From an uncultured Gelidibacter sp. (GTDB taxonomy: Bacteria > Bacteroidota > Bacteroidia > Flavobacteriales > Flavobacteriaceae), in contig NZ_CANMTE010000002.1 of assembly GCF_947500795.1 (NCBI RefSeq), forward strand, positions 372,001-436,000: 64,000 nt of DNA. Direction: 5' to 3'. Positions 34,324-43,484 of this stretch are shown here, in pieces. The notes under the pieces are model-generated. The model worked only from the letters and a program-made list of their open reading frames with translations, did not search any database and was not told where the DNA came from. Each line of letters starts with the position of its first letter. The first letter of the stretch is position 1. Made by a program: the position numbers and the translations under genes.

Positions 34324-35433
34324 TTAAAAGCCAAACTTCAATTGTACACTGACGCTCTTTTCTTTTAGGTCCGTAGGTTTTGAAGTAGTTTCTTCCGTAT
34401 TTAAATTTGACATTGAAATCCCCAACAATCTTACGGAATTGCTCATCTTTTCCTGATACAGTAAATCTTTAGCTGTTTCAAGAATGATGTCTTTATTGCT
34501 GATAAAATAGGGCAAGGTTTTACTTCTGGTCTGTAATGTGAAATCGCTGTATTTTATCTTTAGGGTCACCGTTTTTCCGGCCACTTTGCTTTGTTCCAAT
34601 CGTTTTGCGACTACAGTGGCTATTTTATCCAAGCGTTCGAGCATAAAAATTTCGCTGGATAAATTTTCGTTGAAGGTGCGTTCTGCAGCCAATGATTTAC
34701 GGATGCGGTTGGGTTTTACTTCACTGTGATGAATGCCTCTTACAAGGTTGTAATAGTAACTTCCAGATTTTCCAAAATGGTCTTCAAGATAATCTAGGTT
34801 TTTAGACTTTAAATCTTTACCGGTAAAAATCCCCAATTGGTACATTTTGTCTGCCGTCACCTTGCCGACGCCATGGAATTTCCGAATGTCCAAAACCTCC
34901 AAAAACTGTAAAACATCTTCCGGATTGACCGTCTTTTGTCCGTTAGGCTTGTTGTAATCGCTGGCAATCTTCGCGACAAATTTATTAATGGATATGCCGG
35001 CAGAAGCAGTTAGCCCGACTTCTTCTAAAATGCGCGCTCTAATTTCTTGGGCAATCAGGGATGCGCTAGGATTTCCTACCTTATTTTCCGTCACATCCAA
35101 ATAGGCTTCATCTAAAGAAAGCGGTTCCACCAAATCCGTATACTCGTAAAAAATGGAACGTATGTGTTTCGAGATTTCTTTATACCGATCAAACCGCGGT
35201 TTCACAAAAATCAATTCCGGGCAGTTGCGTTTGGCTTGCATGCCACTCATGGCACTCCGCACGCCAAATTTCCGCGCTTCATAACTCGCAGCAGCCACAA
35301 CACCACGCTTCTCGCTGCCGCCAACTGCGAGCGCCTTACCTTTAAGTTCAGGATGGTCCATTTGCTCTACAGACGCGTAAAATGCGTCCATATCTACATG
35401 AATGATCTTTCTTATTGGTAAATCGTTTGGCAT
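34324..35433 (-). CDS. dinB: DNA polymerase IV
   Basis: 369 residues. Y-family catalytic residues are in HVDMDAFYASVEQ near residue 10 and EPLSLDEAYLDV near 105; the helix-hairpin-helix thumb FHGVGKVTADK is near 180 and the little-finger domain fills the C-terminus. It carries out translesion synthesis. The last residues SVQLKFGF may not include a perfect beta-clamp motif (QLKFGF resembles QLxLF). Confidence 0.94.
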   Translation of the reverse strand: MPNDLPIRKIIHVDMDAFYASVEQMDHPELKGKALAVGGSEKRGVVAAASYEARKFGVRSAMSGMQAKRNCPELIFVKPRFDRYKEISKHIRSIFYEYTDLVEPLSLDEAYLDVTENKVGNPSASLIAQEIRARILEEVGLTASAGISINKFVAKIASDYNKPNGQKTVNPEDVLQFLEVLDIRKFHGVGKVTADKMYQLGIFTGKDLKSKNLDYLEDHFGKSGSYYYNLVRGIHHSEVKPNRIRKSLAAERTFNENLSSEIFMLERLDKIATVVAKRLEQSKVAGKTVTLKIKYSDFTLQTRSKTLPYFISNKDIILETAKDLLYQEKMSNSVRLLGISMSNLNTEETTSKPTDLKEKSVSVQLKFGF

Positions 35434-35476
35434 AGTGTAAATTTATAACATCTAAGCGGAACAGAAATTATTAAAG

Positions 35477-36136
35477 ATGGCAAAAAAAGCGATTGTTTTA
35501 GGAGCAACTGGACTTACAGGCAACATTTTGTTGAAAATGCTTTTGGACGATGAACGGTATGATCATGTCACCGTTTTTGGTCGAAATAGTTGTGACATTA
35601 AGCATCCAAAATTAGAGGAATATATCATCGATCTTTTTCAATTGGAGCATTATGCCGCCAAATTTCAGGCAGATGAAGTGTATTGCTGTATCGGCACTAC
35701 CAAGGCAAAAACGTCAAATAAGGATACCTATACCAAAATCGATTACGGTATTCCTGTGGCAGCTGCTAAACTGTGTAAGGAGAATGGCATTGATACGTTT
35801 GTGGTTATTTCAGCCCTGGGAGCTAAGAAAAACAGCAAAGTTTTTTACAACAGAACAAAAGGTAAAATGGAAGCTGCGGTGCTATCGCTTCAAATACCAA
35901 ACACCTACATCTTGCAACCTTCCCTAATCACTGGTGATCGTGACGAATTTAGATTGGGTGAGCATATTTTTAAGATTATAATGAATTTTATAAAACCGAT
36001 TTTCCGTTTTGGGGACTTAAAGCGCTATCAACCTATAGCGCCCGACACTATTGCCAAGTGTATGATATGGGTAGCGAATAATGGCTATGAATCCGCACGT
36101 ATTAAATCAAAGAAAATTCAAGAATTAGGTGAGTAA
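35477..36136 (+). CDS. NAD(P)-binding oxidoreductase-like protein
   Basis: 219 residues. Rossmann motif VLGATGLTGNILL near residues 7-19, with VISALGAKKNSKVFYNRTKGKME near 115-140 and a YILQPSLITGDR segment, as in the HTATIP2/NAD(P)H-binding family of atypical SDRs. Substrate unknown. Overlaps the CYTH gene by eight bases. Confidence 0.8.
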   Translation: MAKKAIVLGATGLTGNILLKMLLDDERYDHVTVFGRNSCDIKHPKLEEYIIDLFQLEHYAAKFQADEVYCCIGTTKAKTSNKDTYTKIDYGIPVAAAKLCKENGIDTFVVISALGAKKNSKVFYNRTKGKMEAAVLSLQIPNTYILQPSLITGDRDEFRLGEHIFKIIMNFIKPIFRFGDLKRYQPIAPDTIAKCMIWVANNGYESARIKSKKIQELGE

Positions 36137-36608
36137 ATTAATTGAAATTGAACGTAAGTTTTTAGTGGTTTCGGACGCCTTTAAGTCGGAAGCTTTTAAG
36201 CAGACACGTATCGTACAAGCTTTTTTAAACTCTGATAAAAGTCGAACTGTGAGAGTAAGGTTAAAAGGTGATAAAGGCTATTTAACCATAAAAGGACCGT
36301 CTTTAGAAGATGGCGTGTCTCGATTTGAATGGGAAAAGGAAATCTCTAAACAGGATGCGGAAGCGTTGTTGCCGTTGTGTGAAGAAGGAATGATTGACAA
36401 AATCAGGTATGAAATTCAAGTTGGTGATCATGTTTTTGAAGTGGATGAGTTTTTTGGTGCCAATGAAGGACTTATTGTTGCTGAAGTAGAACTTGATGCT
36501 GTTGCTGAAAACTTTAATAAACCAAATTGGTTAGGTGAGGAAGTGACGGGGCAAATTCAATATTTCAACTCTCAATTAGTAAAACATCCGTTTAAAAATT
36601 GGACTTAA
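36129..36608 (+). CDS. CYTH domain protein (triphosphate tunnel metalloenzyme)
   Basis: 159 residues beginning at GTG, which overlaps the upstream gene and is the only start giving the N-terminal ExExK motif EIERKF. Alternating basic and acidic residues (RVRLKGDKGYLTIKG, VAEVELD) form the eight-strand tunnel for inorganic triphosphate or nucleotide triphosphate. Probably a triphosphatase or adenylate-cyclase-like TTM protein; translationally coupled to the SDR gene. Confidence 0.85.
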   Translation: MSKLIEIERKFLVVSDAFKSEAFKQTRIVQAFLNSDKSRTVRVRLKGDKGYLTIKGPSLEDGVSRFEWEKEISKQDAEALLPLCEEGMIDKIRYEIQVGDHVFEVDEFFGANEGLIVAEVELDAVAENFNKPNWLGEEVTGQIQYFNSQLVKHPFKNWT

Positions 36609-36631
36609 TATAAATCGATAAAAAGAATCTT

Positions 36632-37150
36632 ATGAAACATATTGTGTGTGTACTCAGCGTATTATTCGTTTTAACGTCTTGTAGCGAAAAATACAGAAAA
36701 ATAGATAAAGATGATGTTACCATCAGTTCAGAAAGGTTGGATTCAGTGGTTGCTGTGCCTAAAACTAAAACCCAACTCAGAAAGGATTTGATCGCAAAGG
36801 GCTATAAAATATTTGATGTGATTGATGAAAAGACCAATGACACCATTATCATGCAGCAATATTTTATGGCGTTTTTAAAAAGTGGACCGACCAAAATTCA
36901 AAATGAAGAAGAGTCTAAGCGTTTGCAAAAACTACATTTAGAGCATTTAAAGAAGATGTACGATATGGGGTATGCTGATATTTCTGGTCCGTTTGGAGAT
37001 GTAGGAGACATCTTGGGGATAACTATCTATAATGTACCAACATTAAAAATGGCGGATAGTTTGGCCAATGCTGACCCATTGGTAAAAGCAGGTGGTTTGG
37101 AAATTGAAATACACCCTTGGTGGGCAGCCAAAGGTTATAGGTTGCGATAA
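36632..37150 (+). CDS. lipoprotein, unknown function
   Basis: 172 residues. MKHIVCVLSVLFVLTSCSEKY is a signal with lipobox LTSC. The C-terminus (TLKMADSLANADPLVKAGGLEIEIHPWWAAKGYRL) resembles YCII-like or stress-responsive barrel folds, in which a final segment with a tryptophan pair is conserved, but I would not assign a function. The gene lies 23 bases after the CYTH gene and is followed by a terminator. Confidence 0.7.
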   Translation: MKHIVCVLSVLFVLTSCSEKYRKIDKDDVTISSERLDSVVAVPKTKTQLRKDLIAKGYKIFDVIDEKTNDTIIMQQYFMAFLKSGPTKIQNEEESKRLQKLHLEHLKKMYDMGYADISGPFGDVGDILGITIYNVPTLKMADSLANADPLVKAGGLEIEIHPWWAAKGYRLR

Positions 37151-37156
37151 AGACAT

Positions 37157-37192
37157 TAAAAAAGCCACAATTCAACTGAACGTGGCTTTTTA
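37157..37192 (+). terminator. bidirectional terminator
   Basis: AAAAAGCCAC pairs with GTGGCTTTTT across a 13-base loop, between the lipoprotein (plus) and the HMA lipoprotein (minus), so it may serve both. Confidence 0.8.
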
Positions 37193-37213
37193 TAATTTGA
37201 CTTGGAAATTTCC

Positions 37214-37732
37214 TTAGGCTTTCTCTTTTTTAACGCAACATGCTTTTTTGCAGTCTGCATCACAAGATTTTTTGTCGGCTGAATGGTCTCCCATATTTTT
37301 ATGAGGGCAAGTGGCCATGTTACAATCGGCGCCACACACGTGCTCCGTAGAAAATGCATCAACGGTTTTCATATCATTAACACTATAGGTGTCTGAAACC
37401 GACACCACAGCTTCTTCAAGCGATTTTGGTGTTACTTTGGCGTTATCATATTCAACCATCGCTAAACGCTTGTCAAAATCGACCGTAGCAGATTTTACGC
37501 CTTCCATTTTAGCAATTTTCTTCTCAATTGTTTTTGCACAACCCATCGCGCAAGTCATGCCTTCAATACCGAATTCGGCTTTCGCATACGTAGCGTTAGG
37601 GTCCAACTTCATTTCTGAAGCCATTTCTGGTTGCGCCATTTCTACCGTTTTTATTTCCGGTTGTGCGTCTTTACAACTTACTGAAACTAGTGCAAGAGCA
37701 GTTAGAAATACAAGTGTTTTTAATGTTTTCAT
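37214..37732 (-). CDS. heavy-metal-associated (HMA) domain lipoprotein
   Basis: 172 residues. Signal peptide with lipobox VSVSC (C20), then an HMA fold with GIEGMTCAMGC (metal-binding CxxxC variant with an extra residue compared with CxxC), and a cysteine/histidine-rich C-terminus (HVCGADCNMATCPH, SCDADCKKACC). The arrangement suggests copper or zinc binding at the cell surface or in the periplasm. The tail is unusually rich in metal ligands. Confidence 0.8.
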   Translation of the reverse strand: MKTLKTLVFLTALALVSVSCKDAQPEIKTVEMAQPEMASEMKLDPNATYAKAEFGIEGMTCAMGCAKTIEKKIAKMEGVKSATVDFDKRLAMVEYDNAKVTPKSLEEAVVSVSDTYSVNDMKTVDAFSTEHVCGADCNMATCPHKNMGDHSADKKSCDADCKKACCVKKEKA

Positions 37733-37909
37733 AAATATGGTTTTTAGAACGCTTTGGAGTTCTCGTTTTAGAAAATCTTATAAACATCAAAATTAAGGAA
37801 TTATAACGTTTACGCATCTGAAAATTCACGATTTAACATGTCAGCGCTTCCTATCGTTTGAGGCTATATAAGCCTTGATGTTAGTGTTTATCAGTCCAGT
37901 TTAGGCATA

Positions 37910-37944
37910 AAAAAAGTCTGAAGCATTATACTTCAGACTTTTTC
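37910..37944 (-). terminator. terminator of the M16 peptidase operon
   Basis: AAAAAGTCTGAAG pairs with CTTCAGACTTTTT across a seven-base loop, about 20 bases after the M16 stop on the minus strand. Confidence 0.85.
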
Positions 37945-37964
37945 TAAATCGTATGAACTAAATG

Positions 37965-40040
37965 TTATTTGAAATCTGCTTCAGTAACACCTTCATTAAC
38001 TACATGATTCGTAACGTTCATTTTCACTACTTGCGGACCTGTAGTCACAGAGATGCTGTAAGGGTACATCACTTCTTTTACAGGAGAGTAGTTTCCGTAA
38101 TCTTCTACGGTTGTAAATGATTGTCCTTGCATTTCAGTTGTTTTTTCAACTCTCTTTAAGAACCCAGATTCTACAGCATAATAGCGGAAAGAATCTTTTC
38201 CATTTTCGGTAACTTTAATTTTATAAACATCGCTTCCGTCAATGGTAGTAAGGCTTTCTAAAGATAAAGCGCTTGGCTCATAATACAATTCCGGGAAAAT
38301 TGTATGTGTTGCCTTGTGCTCAGCAATCTGATCGGCAGTAAGGTCTCTTTTAGCACCTTGTTGTTCAACATATCCAGTAGTACCATCAAACTTTTGTTTC
38401 ATAATCACACCCATACCATCTATAGACATTTCCATAGAGGTCTTGTTTGGTGTCATTGCTTTCATTTCGCTTAATGGAGAAAAAGGAGCGCCTTCAATAG
38501 TCACATTCGCTGAAGTCCAAACGGTTTTAACAGCTTTAGCTTTTTCTTTTCCACCAACAGCTTTAAAATAAGCATCCATTACAGTAGCTACTGTAACACC
38601 AGCAGGGATTGGTTTTGAAAATTCAGGTTTATCAACTGGATTTGCAAACGTGTCAAAATACATGATTGGAATACCTGTTTTTTCAAGGTTTCCAATTACG
38701 TCAGAACCTTTACCAACAACGACGATACGTGCGTTTTCTGGTTTGAAATATTTATTTGCCACACGTGTTACATCTTCAGCAGTTACTGCATTGATCTTTT
38801 GCAAAAAGGTTTCGTAAAAATCTTTTGGCAAGTTGTTCAATTTGATGTTTAGTGCATATCTAGCAACAGTCTGAGGATTTTCTAAAGCCAAAACAAAGTC
38901 ACCCACATATTTTGCTTTTGCGTTTTTTAGCGCTTCAGCATCTACAGGTTCTGATTTTATACGCTTAATTTCCTTTAAGGTTTGAACCACTGCACTATCA
39001 GTTACCATGTTTCTAACCGCTGTACTTGCAGTAAAACGACCTACATATTTGTCAGCATCTATACCAGAACGTGCACCGTAAGTATATGCATGTTTTTCAC
39101 GTAAGTTCATGTTAAGGTAGCTATTGAAACCACCACCCAAGATTCTATTCGCAATTAACACAGCGTGATAATCTGGGTCATTCATTTTTAGATCAATGTT
39201 GTTAGACAATGAAATGTTCGATTGAACCGCATTTGGCATGTCAACAAAATTAATCTGTGTGTACTGAACATTCGGGATGGCGTCTGGCACCGTAGTTTGA
39301 ACATCAATAGATTTTTTCCAGTTGCCAAAACGTTTTTCAATTTGAGACTTTACTTTTTTGAAATCTACATCACCAATAACAACTAAATAGGCATTGTTTG
39401 GATTGAAGTTTTCTTCGTAAAATGCAGAAATATCGCCAAAAGTGATGTTGTTAACAGTTTCAATAGAAACAAACTCTCCATAAGGATGTTTTACACCGTA
39501 GGATAATGCTTTACCAACACGTCCTGCAACAGCATCAACACTCTTTTCTTGAGATTTTAAGCCTTCAATAAGTCTTTCTTTTTCTTTATTGAATTCCTCT
39601 TCAGCCAATAATGGGTGCATAGCAGCATCTGCCATTAATTCCAAAATACGATCAGAGTATTGAGAAAGTGCACTCGCATAAGCGCCTGAAGAACTGAAAT
39701 TTAATCGAGCTCCTAAGAAATCAATTTCTTCATTGAATTTTTCTTTAGAAATAGACGTAGTCCCGTTGCCCAACATCCCACCAACTAAGGTAGAAACACC
39801 AGCTTTAGCGCCTTCCGTTTCAGGTTTGTTGTCAATAGTTAAGCTAAAAGAAACTCTCGGTAATTTATGATTTTCTACAACCATCACCTTCATCCCATTT
39901 TTAAGGGTAAATTCTTGTGGTGATTTTAAATCGATTTTTGGAGCAGGTCCAGGTTGCGGTTGTTTTGAACGGTCAATTTGTGCGTGCACAGAAAAGGCCA
40001 TAAAAAATACCATTAGGAACGCTGATATATAAGTTTTCAT
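37965..40040 (-). CDS. M16 family peptidase, inactive-type subunit
   Basis: 691 residues from ATG 40040, giving a signal peptide MKTYISAFLMVFFMAFSVHAQ; the open frame to TTG 40049 is not needed. The region aligned with the HxxEH zinc motif reads VSTLVGGMLGNGT, without the histidines, while the second M16 domain has a conserved R/Y region (NLREKHAYTYGARSG). A C-terminal domain (residues about 480-690) is added. It should pair with the active subunit encoded 29 bases upstream, as in other two-subunit M16B peptidases. Confidence 0.85.
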   Translation of the reverse strand: MKTYISAFLMVFFMAFSVHAQIDRSKQPQPGPAPKIDLKSPQEFTLKNGMKVMVVENHKLPRVSFSLTIDNKPETEGAKAGVSTLVGGMLGNGTTSISKEKFNEEIDFLGARLNFSSSGAYASALSQYSDRILELMADAAMHPLLAEEEFNKEKERLIEGLKSQEKSVDAVAGRVGKALSYGVKHPYGEFVSIETVNNITFGDISAFYEENFNPNNAYLVVIGDVDFKKVKSQIEKRFGNWKKSIDVQTTVPDAIPNVQYTQINFVDMPNAVQSNISLSNNIDLKMNDPDYHAVLIANRILGGGFNSYLNMNLREKHAYTYGARSGIDADKYVGRFTASTAVRNMVTDSAVVQTLKEIKRIKSEPVDAEALKNAKAKYVGDFVLALENPQTVARYALNIKLNNLPKDFYETFLQKINAVTAEDVTRVANKYFKPENARIVVVGKGSDVIGNLEKTGIPIMYFDTFANPVDKPEFSKPIPAGVTVATVMDAYFKAVGGKEKAKAVKTVWTSANVTIEGAPFSPLSEMKAMTPNKTSMEMSIDGMGVIMKQKFDGTTGYVEQQGAKRDLTADQIAEHKATHTIFPELYYEPSALSLESLTTIDGSDVYKIKVTENGKDSFRYYAVESGFLKRVEKTTEMQGQSFTTVEDYGNYSPVKEVMYPYSISVTTGPQVVKMNVTNHVVNEGVTEADFK

Positions 40041-40068
40041 ATGATACAATGTTTGTTTAAAGTTTTAA

Positions 40069-41388
40069 TTATTGGTCATCTTTTTTTGGAAGATATTCAA
40101 GTTCTACACGTTGGTTAGGACTTAAGTATTTTTTAGCAACATCTCTAATTTCTTCTCTCGTTATTGAACGGTAGATTTCAATTTCAGTATTGATAAGGTT
40201 AACATCACCTTTAAGTAAATAATTGGTTGCTAAGTTTTCGGCAACACCTTCAACACTTGAGTTAGAGTTAACGTAACGGTTTTCGAATTGGTTTTTAAGT
40301 TTTTGATAATCGCGTTCAGAAATTAATTCAGTTTGCAATTTTGCAATTTCCTCATCCATTTCACTTAATAACGCATCTAAAGTAACCTCACCTAATGGTA
40401 AAGCTAAAATTGCAAAAACGCTATAGTCCATTTGACCAAGGTTGATAGCTTGTGCTTGAAGTGCCATCTTTTTCTCGTCTACCAATTTTTTGTAGAGTAC
40501 AGAACTCTTTCCACCACTTAAATAGCTAGAAACCATATCTAAAATATAAGACTCACGCTCTTTAAAGCCAGGCGTACGGTAAGCAGCAATAACCGCTGGG
40601 ATTTGAATGTTATTGTCGTAAGCTTTTGCTTTAATGGTTTCAGTGATAGGCGTTTCTTTTGGGAAATTTCTAACTACATCAGCACCTCTTGGAATAGCAC
40701 CGAAATAATCTTTTACCATTTTTTTGGTCTTGGCTACGTCGATATCACCTGCAACTACTAAAACAGCGTTGTTTGGTACGTAGTATTTTTTGAAATATGC
40801 TTGGAACTCCTCTAAAGTAGCCGCATCCAAATCTTCCATTTCACCAATATTTTTCTCTTTATAAGGGTGAACTGAGAATAAGTTTTCTCCAATAGCGCCT
40901 AAAAATCCACCGTAAGGTGCATTGTCATAACGCAATCTCTTTTCTTCTTTTACCACTTCGTTTTGAGTGTTTACACCAATTTGGTTGATGATTGGGTGCA
41001 TTAAACGCTCAGATTCCATCCATAACCCTAATTCTAGATTGTTTGATGGAAATATCTCGTAATAATAAGTTCTGTCTAAAGACGTGTTTGCATTGTTGGT
41101 ACCTCCGTTTGAAGAAACAACGTTAAACCATTCGCCACGGCCAATGTTTTGTGTGCCTTCAAATAAAAGATGTTCGAAAAAATGGGCAAATCCGGTACGG
41201 TTAGGCTCAAAATCTTTTCCTCCAACGTCGTACATAACTGAGGTAATTACTACTGGAGCTGTATTATCTTGATGTAGGATAACATGAAGACCGTTATCAA
41301 GATCAAACTCCTCAAATTCGACCTGTTGAGCATTGGCAAATGTGCCAAAAAGCAGCAAAGAGGCTAAAGAGAATAAACATTTTTTCAT
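40069..41388 (-). CDS. M16 family zinc peptidase, active subunit
   Basis: 439 residues from ATG 41388 (signal peptide MKKCLFSLASLLLFGTFANAQ). Zinc motif HFFEHLLFEGT near residue 65 with a downstream glutamate (ENEVVKEEKRLR). The TTG at 41442 would extend the frame by 18 residues but spoils the signal peptide. Probably a periplasmic or surface protease that degrades peptides together with the inactive partner. Confidence 0.88.
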   Translation of the reverse strand: MKKCLFSLASLLLFGTFANAQQVEFEEFDLDNGLHVILHQDNTAPVVITSVMYDVGGKDFEPNRTGFAHFFEHLLFEGTQNIGRGEWFNVVSSNGGTNNANTSLDRTYYYEIFPSNNLELGLWMESERLMHPIINQIGVNTQNEVVKEEKRLRYDNAPYGGFLGAIGENLFSVHPYKEKNIGEMEDLDAATLEEFQAYFKKYYVPNNAVLVVAGDIDVAKTKKMVKDYFGAIPRGADVVRNFPKETPITETIKAKAYDNNIQIPAVIAAYRTPGFKERESYILDMVSSYLSGGKSSVLYKKLVDEKKMALQAQAINLGQMDYSVFAILALPLGEVTLDALLSEMDEEIAKLQTELISERDYQKLKNQFENRYVNSNSSVEGVAENLATNYLLKGDVNLINTEIEIYRSITREEIRDVAKKYLSPNQRVELEYLPKKDDQ

Positions 41389-41577
41389 TGTGTTCTTTTT
41401 AATATTAATTATTATATACTGTAAGTAGCAACTTACTAACAAATGTTACACTTACAGCCAAAAATATCAAAATATAGTGGTATTTAGGTAGTTAAGCTGT
41501 AAAATAAATCTTAAAAATTGTGTTAATAACGAATTTTTCACGAATTTTAAGAATCATAATTCTAAAACAGTACAGCC

Positions 41578-42066
41578 ATGAATAGATCTTTGTCCGTTGC
41601 CTTAAAATATGGCTTATTTATTACCGCCAGTTTAATCGCGTATTTCTTAATCTTGAGGTTATTCGATTTGCACAATAATGCGTGGTTGCGTATGGCCAAT
41701 GGAATTTTCATGGCAGCAGGTATTTATTTCGCCATCAAGTATTACAAATTTAAATACAACGCAGACTTTACCTATGTTGACGGATTTAAAACAGGCTTAC
41801 TGACAGGTTTTATAGCTACCGGTTTTTTTATCGTTTTTATGGCGATTTACATGTTCCACTTGGATACTGAATTTCCTAAAACGATCTTAAAAACGTGGTT
41901 TGATGACACCAATCAAGGAGCAGGAATTCTCATTATCATTATTTTGATGGAGGGTCTGGCCTCTACAGCGATTTTAACCCTCATGTTCATGCAAATCTTT
42001 AAGAAAAGTCAACATGTTGGTCAGCAGGAGCATTTGATGGGTGACGATAAATCAAAAATAAAATAA
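41578..42066 (+). CDS. DUF4199-like membrane protein
   Basis: 162 residues with four hydrophobic segments (about 10-28, 38-55, 70-95, 118-140) and a charged C-terminus. Layout and the sequence FTYVDGFKTGLLTGFIATGFF match the DUF4199 group of Bacteroidota inner-membrane proteins. Function unknown. Confidence 0.7.
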   Translation: MNRSLSVALKYGLFITASLIAYFLILRLFDLHNNAWLRMANGIFMAAGIYFAIKYYKFKYNADFTYVDGFKTGLLTGFIATGFFIVFMAIYMFHLDTEFPKTILKTWFDDTNQGAGILIIIILMEGLASTAILTLMFMQIFKKSQHVGQQEHLMGDDKSKIK

Positions 42067-42386
42067 TAAACGTTTTAGTTTAATCCTGTATTCCATTTAT
42101 TAAAATGGGATTATTGCGCTATGCAAAATTTTAGGATTTCCGTGGTAATAAGAACTCATGTTAGGGAATTAGGGCGTTGAGGTGTTTATAGCACGTTGAG
42201 GTTTTTAAGAATTGTAATTGCTTCTAAGTCAAATTAAAGCATCGTAAAAAAGCAACGCTATTGACTTTTCCAAATTTTGGAGCAATTTATTTACTTCTGA
42301 CGCTAAAAAACGTTTGTAGTTTAATTAATTAGGTGTATATTTGCACCCATTTTATAACAAAAATTAACTAATTTAAACGTTACGCT
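42067..42386. other. 320-base gap with rplU promoter only
   Basis: The only feature I can defend is the promoter at 42313-42343. The rest has no credible frame or hairpin. Confidence 0.6.
42313..42343 (+). promoter_or_regulatory. rplU-rpmA promoter
   Basis: TTTG at 42313-42316, a 19-base spacer and TATATTTG at 42336-42343 make a near-perfect Bacteroidota promoter, about 43 bases before the rplU ATG. Confidence 0.8.
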
Positions 42387-43055
42387 ATGTACGCAATTGT
42401 AGAGATAGCAGGGCAACAATTCAAAGTTGAAAAAGACCAGAAAGTGTTTGTTCACCGTTTAGCAACAGAAGAAGGAAAGACAGTGTCTTTCGATAATGTT
42501 CTTTTGATTGGTGATGGTGAAAATATTACTTTAGGCGCCCCAGCTATAGACGGAGCTCTAGTAGGAGCAAAAGTCTTAAGTCACCTTAAAGGTGATAAAG
42601 TTATCGTTTTCAAAAAGAAAAGACGTAAAGGTTACCGTGTGAAAAACGGACACCGTCAAGCTCTTACTGAAATCGTTATTGAAAGCATTGTTGCTTCAGG
42701 AGCTAAAAAAGCTGAGAAAACTGAAAAAGCAAAGCCGGTAAAAGAAGCGAAAGCTGAAAAAGCTGCTCCAAAGGCGGCAGCAAAAAAATCAACTGGAAAA
42801 GCTGACGATTTGAAAAAAATCGAAGGTGCTGGACCTAAAGCCGCTGAAGCATTAGTTGCAGCAGGTGTTGATACATTTGCTAAATTAGCTGAAATGAAGC
42901 CAGAGGCTATCAGCGAAATTTTGACTGATGCTAGTTCAAGATTGGCTCACATAGTCACAGACACTTGGCCAAAGCAAGCTCAATTAGCTGCAGACGGTAA
43001 GTGGGATGAATTACAAGTTTATCAGGAAAAATTAGATGGTGGTATTGAAAAATAA
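42387..43055 (+). CDS. rplU: ribosomal protein L21 with C-terminal helix-hairpin-helix extension
   Basis: 222 residues; normal L21 is about 103. Residues 1-105 are L21 ([31 protein letters not shown]). A Lys/Ala/Glu-rich linker covers about 107-145, then a helix-hairpin-helix/SAP-like unit [30 protein letters not shown] (about 146-185) and a tail. The fused form occurs in Flavobacteriaceae. The extension would lie on the 50S surface; its role is unknown. Followed by rpmA after 39 bases. Confidence 0.93.
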   Translation: MYAIVEIAGQQFKVEKDQKVFVHRLATEEGKTVSFDNVLLIGDGENITLGAPAIDGALVGAKVLSHLKGDKVIVFKKKRRKGYRVKNGHRQALTEIVIESIVASGAKKAEKTEKAKPVKEAKAEKAAPKAAAKKSTGKADDLKKIEGAGPKAAEALVAAGVDTFAKLAEMKPEAISEILTDASSRLAHIVTDTWPKQAQLAADGKWDELQVYQEKLDGGIEK

Positions 43056-43094
43056 TTCAATCCATTAAGTATAACAAATTAAAACCTTAAGACA

Positions 43095-43355
43095 ATGGCT
43101 CATAAAAAAGGAGTTGGTAGTTCTAAAAACGGTAGAGAATCAGAATCGAAACGCTTAGGTGTGAAGATTTTTGGTGGTCAAGCTGCTATTGCTGGAAATA
43201 TCATCGTAAGACAAAGAGGCTATACACATCACCCAGGTGAGAATGTGTATGGTGGAAAAGATCACACTTTGCATGCAAAAGTTGACGGTCTTGTCAAATT
43301 TACAAAGAAGAAAGACAACAAGTCTTATGTATCAATTGAACCGTTTGACGTTTAA
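43095..43355 (+). CDS. rpmA: ribosomal protein L27
   Basis: 86 residues. [20 protein letters not shown] is the standard bacterial L27 N-terminus (no cleaved propeptide), with [22 protein letters not shown]. Sits at the peptidyl-transferase centre. Followed by a terminator. Confidence 0.97.
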   Translation: MAHKKGVGSSKNGRESESKRLGVKIFGGQAAIAGNIIVRQRGYTHHPGENVYGGKDHTLHAKVDGLVKFTKKKDNKSYVSIEPFDV

Positions 43356-43380
43356 TTAACACATATTCTTTTATATATCA

Positions 43381-43413
43381 AAAAACCCTTTCTGTTATCA
43401 GAAAGGGTTTTTT
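43381..43413 (+). terminator. rplU-rpmA terminator
   Basis: AAACCCTTTCTG pairs with CAGAAAGGGTTT across a four-base loop, then a T run. Confidence 0.9.
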
Positions 43414-43443
43414 AGTTTAAAGCAGCACCTATTAATTTATATC

Positions 43444-43478
43444 AGACCTCCCAGTTTTTCAAACCCTGTGAGGTCTTT
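43444..43478. repeat. AGACCTC/GAGGTCT palindrome
   Basis: AGACCTC pairs with GAGGTCT, with CAG/CTG continuing the stem inward and a poly-T centre. It ends ten bases before the MutS-like stop (minus strand), so it may also act as that gene's terminator. Confidence 0.5.
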
Positions 43479-43484
43479 TAGCTT

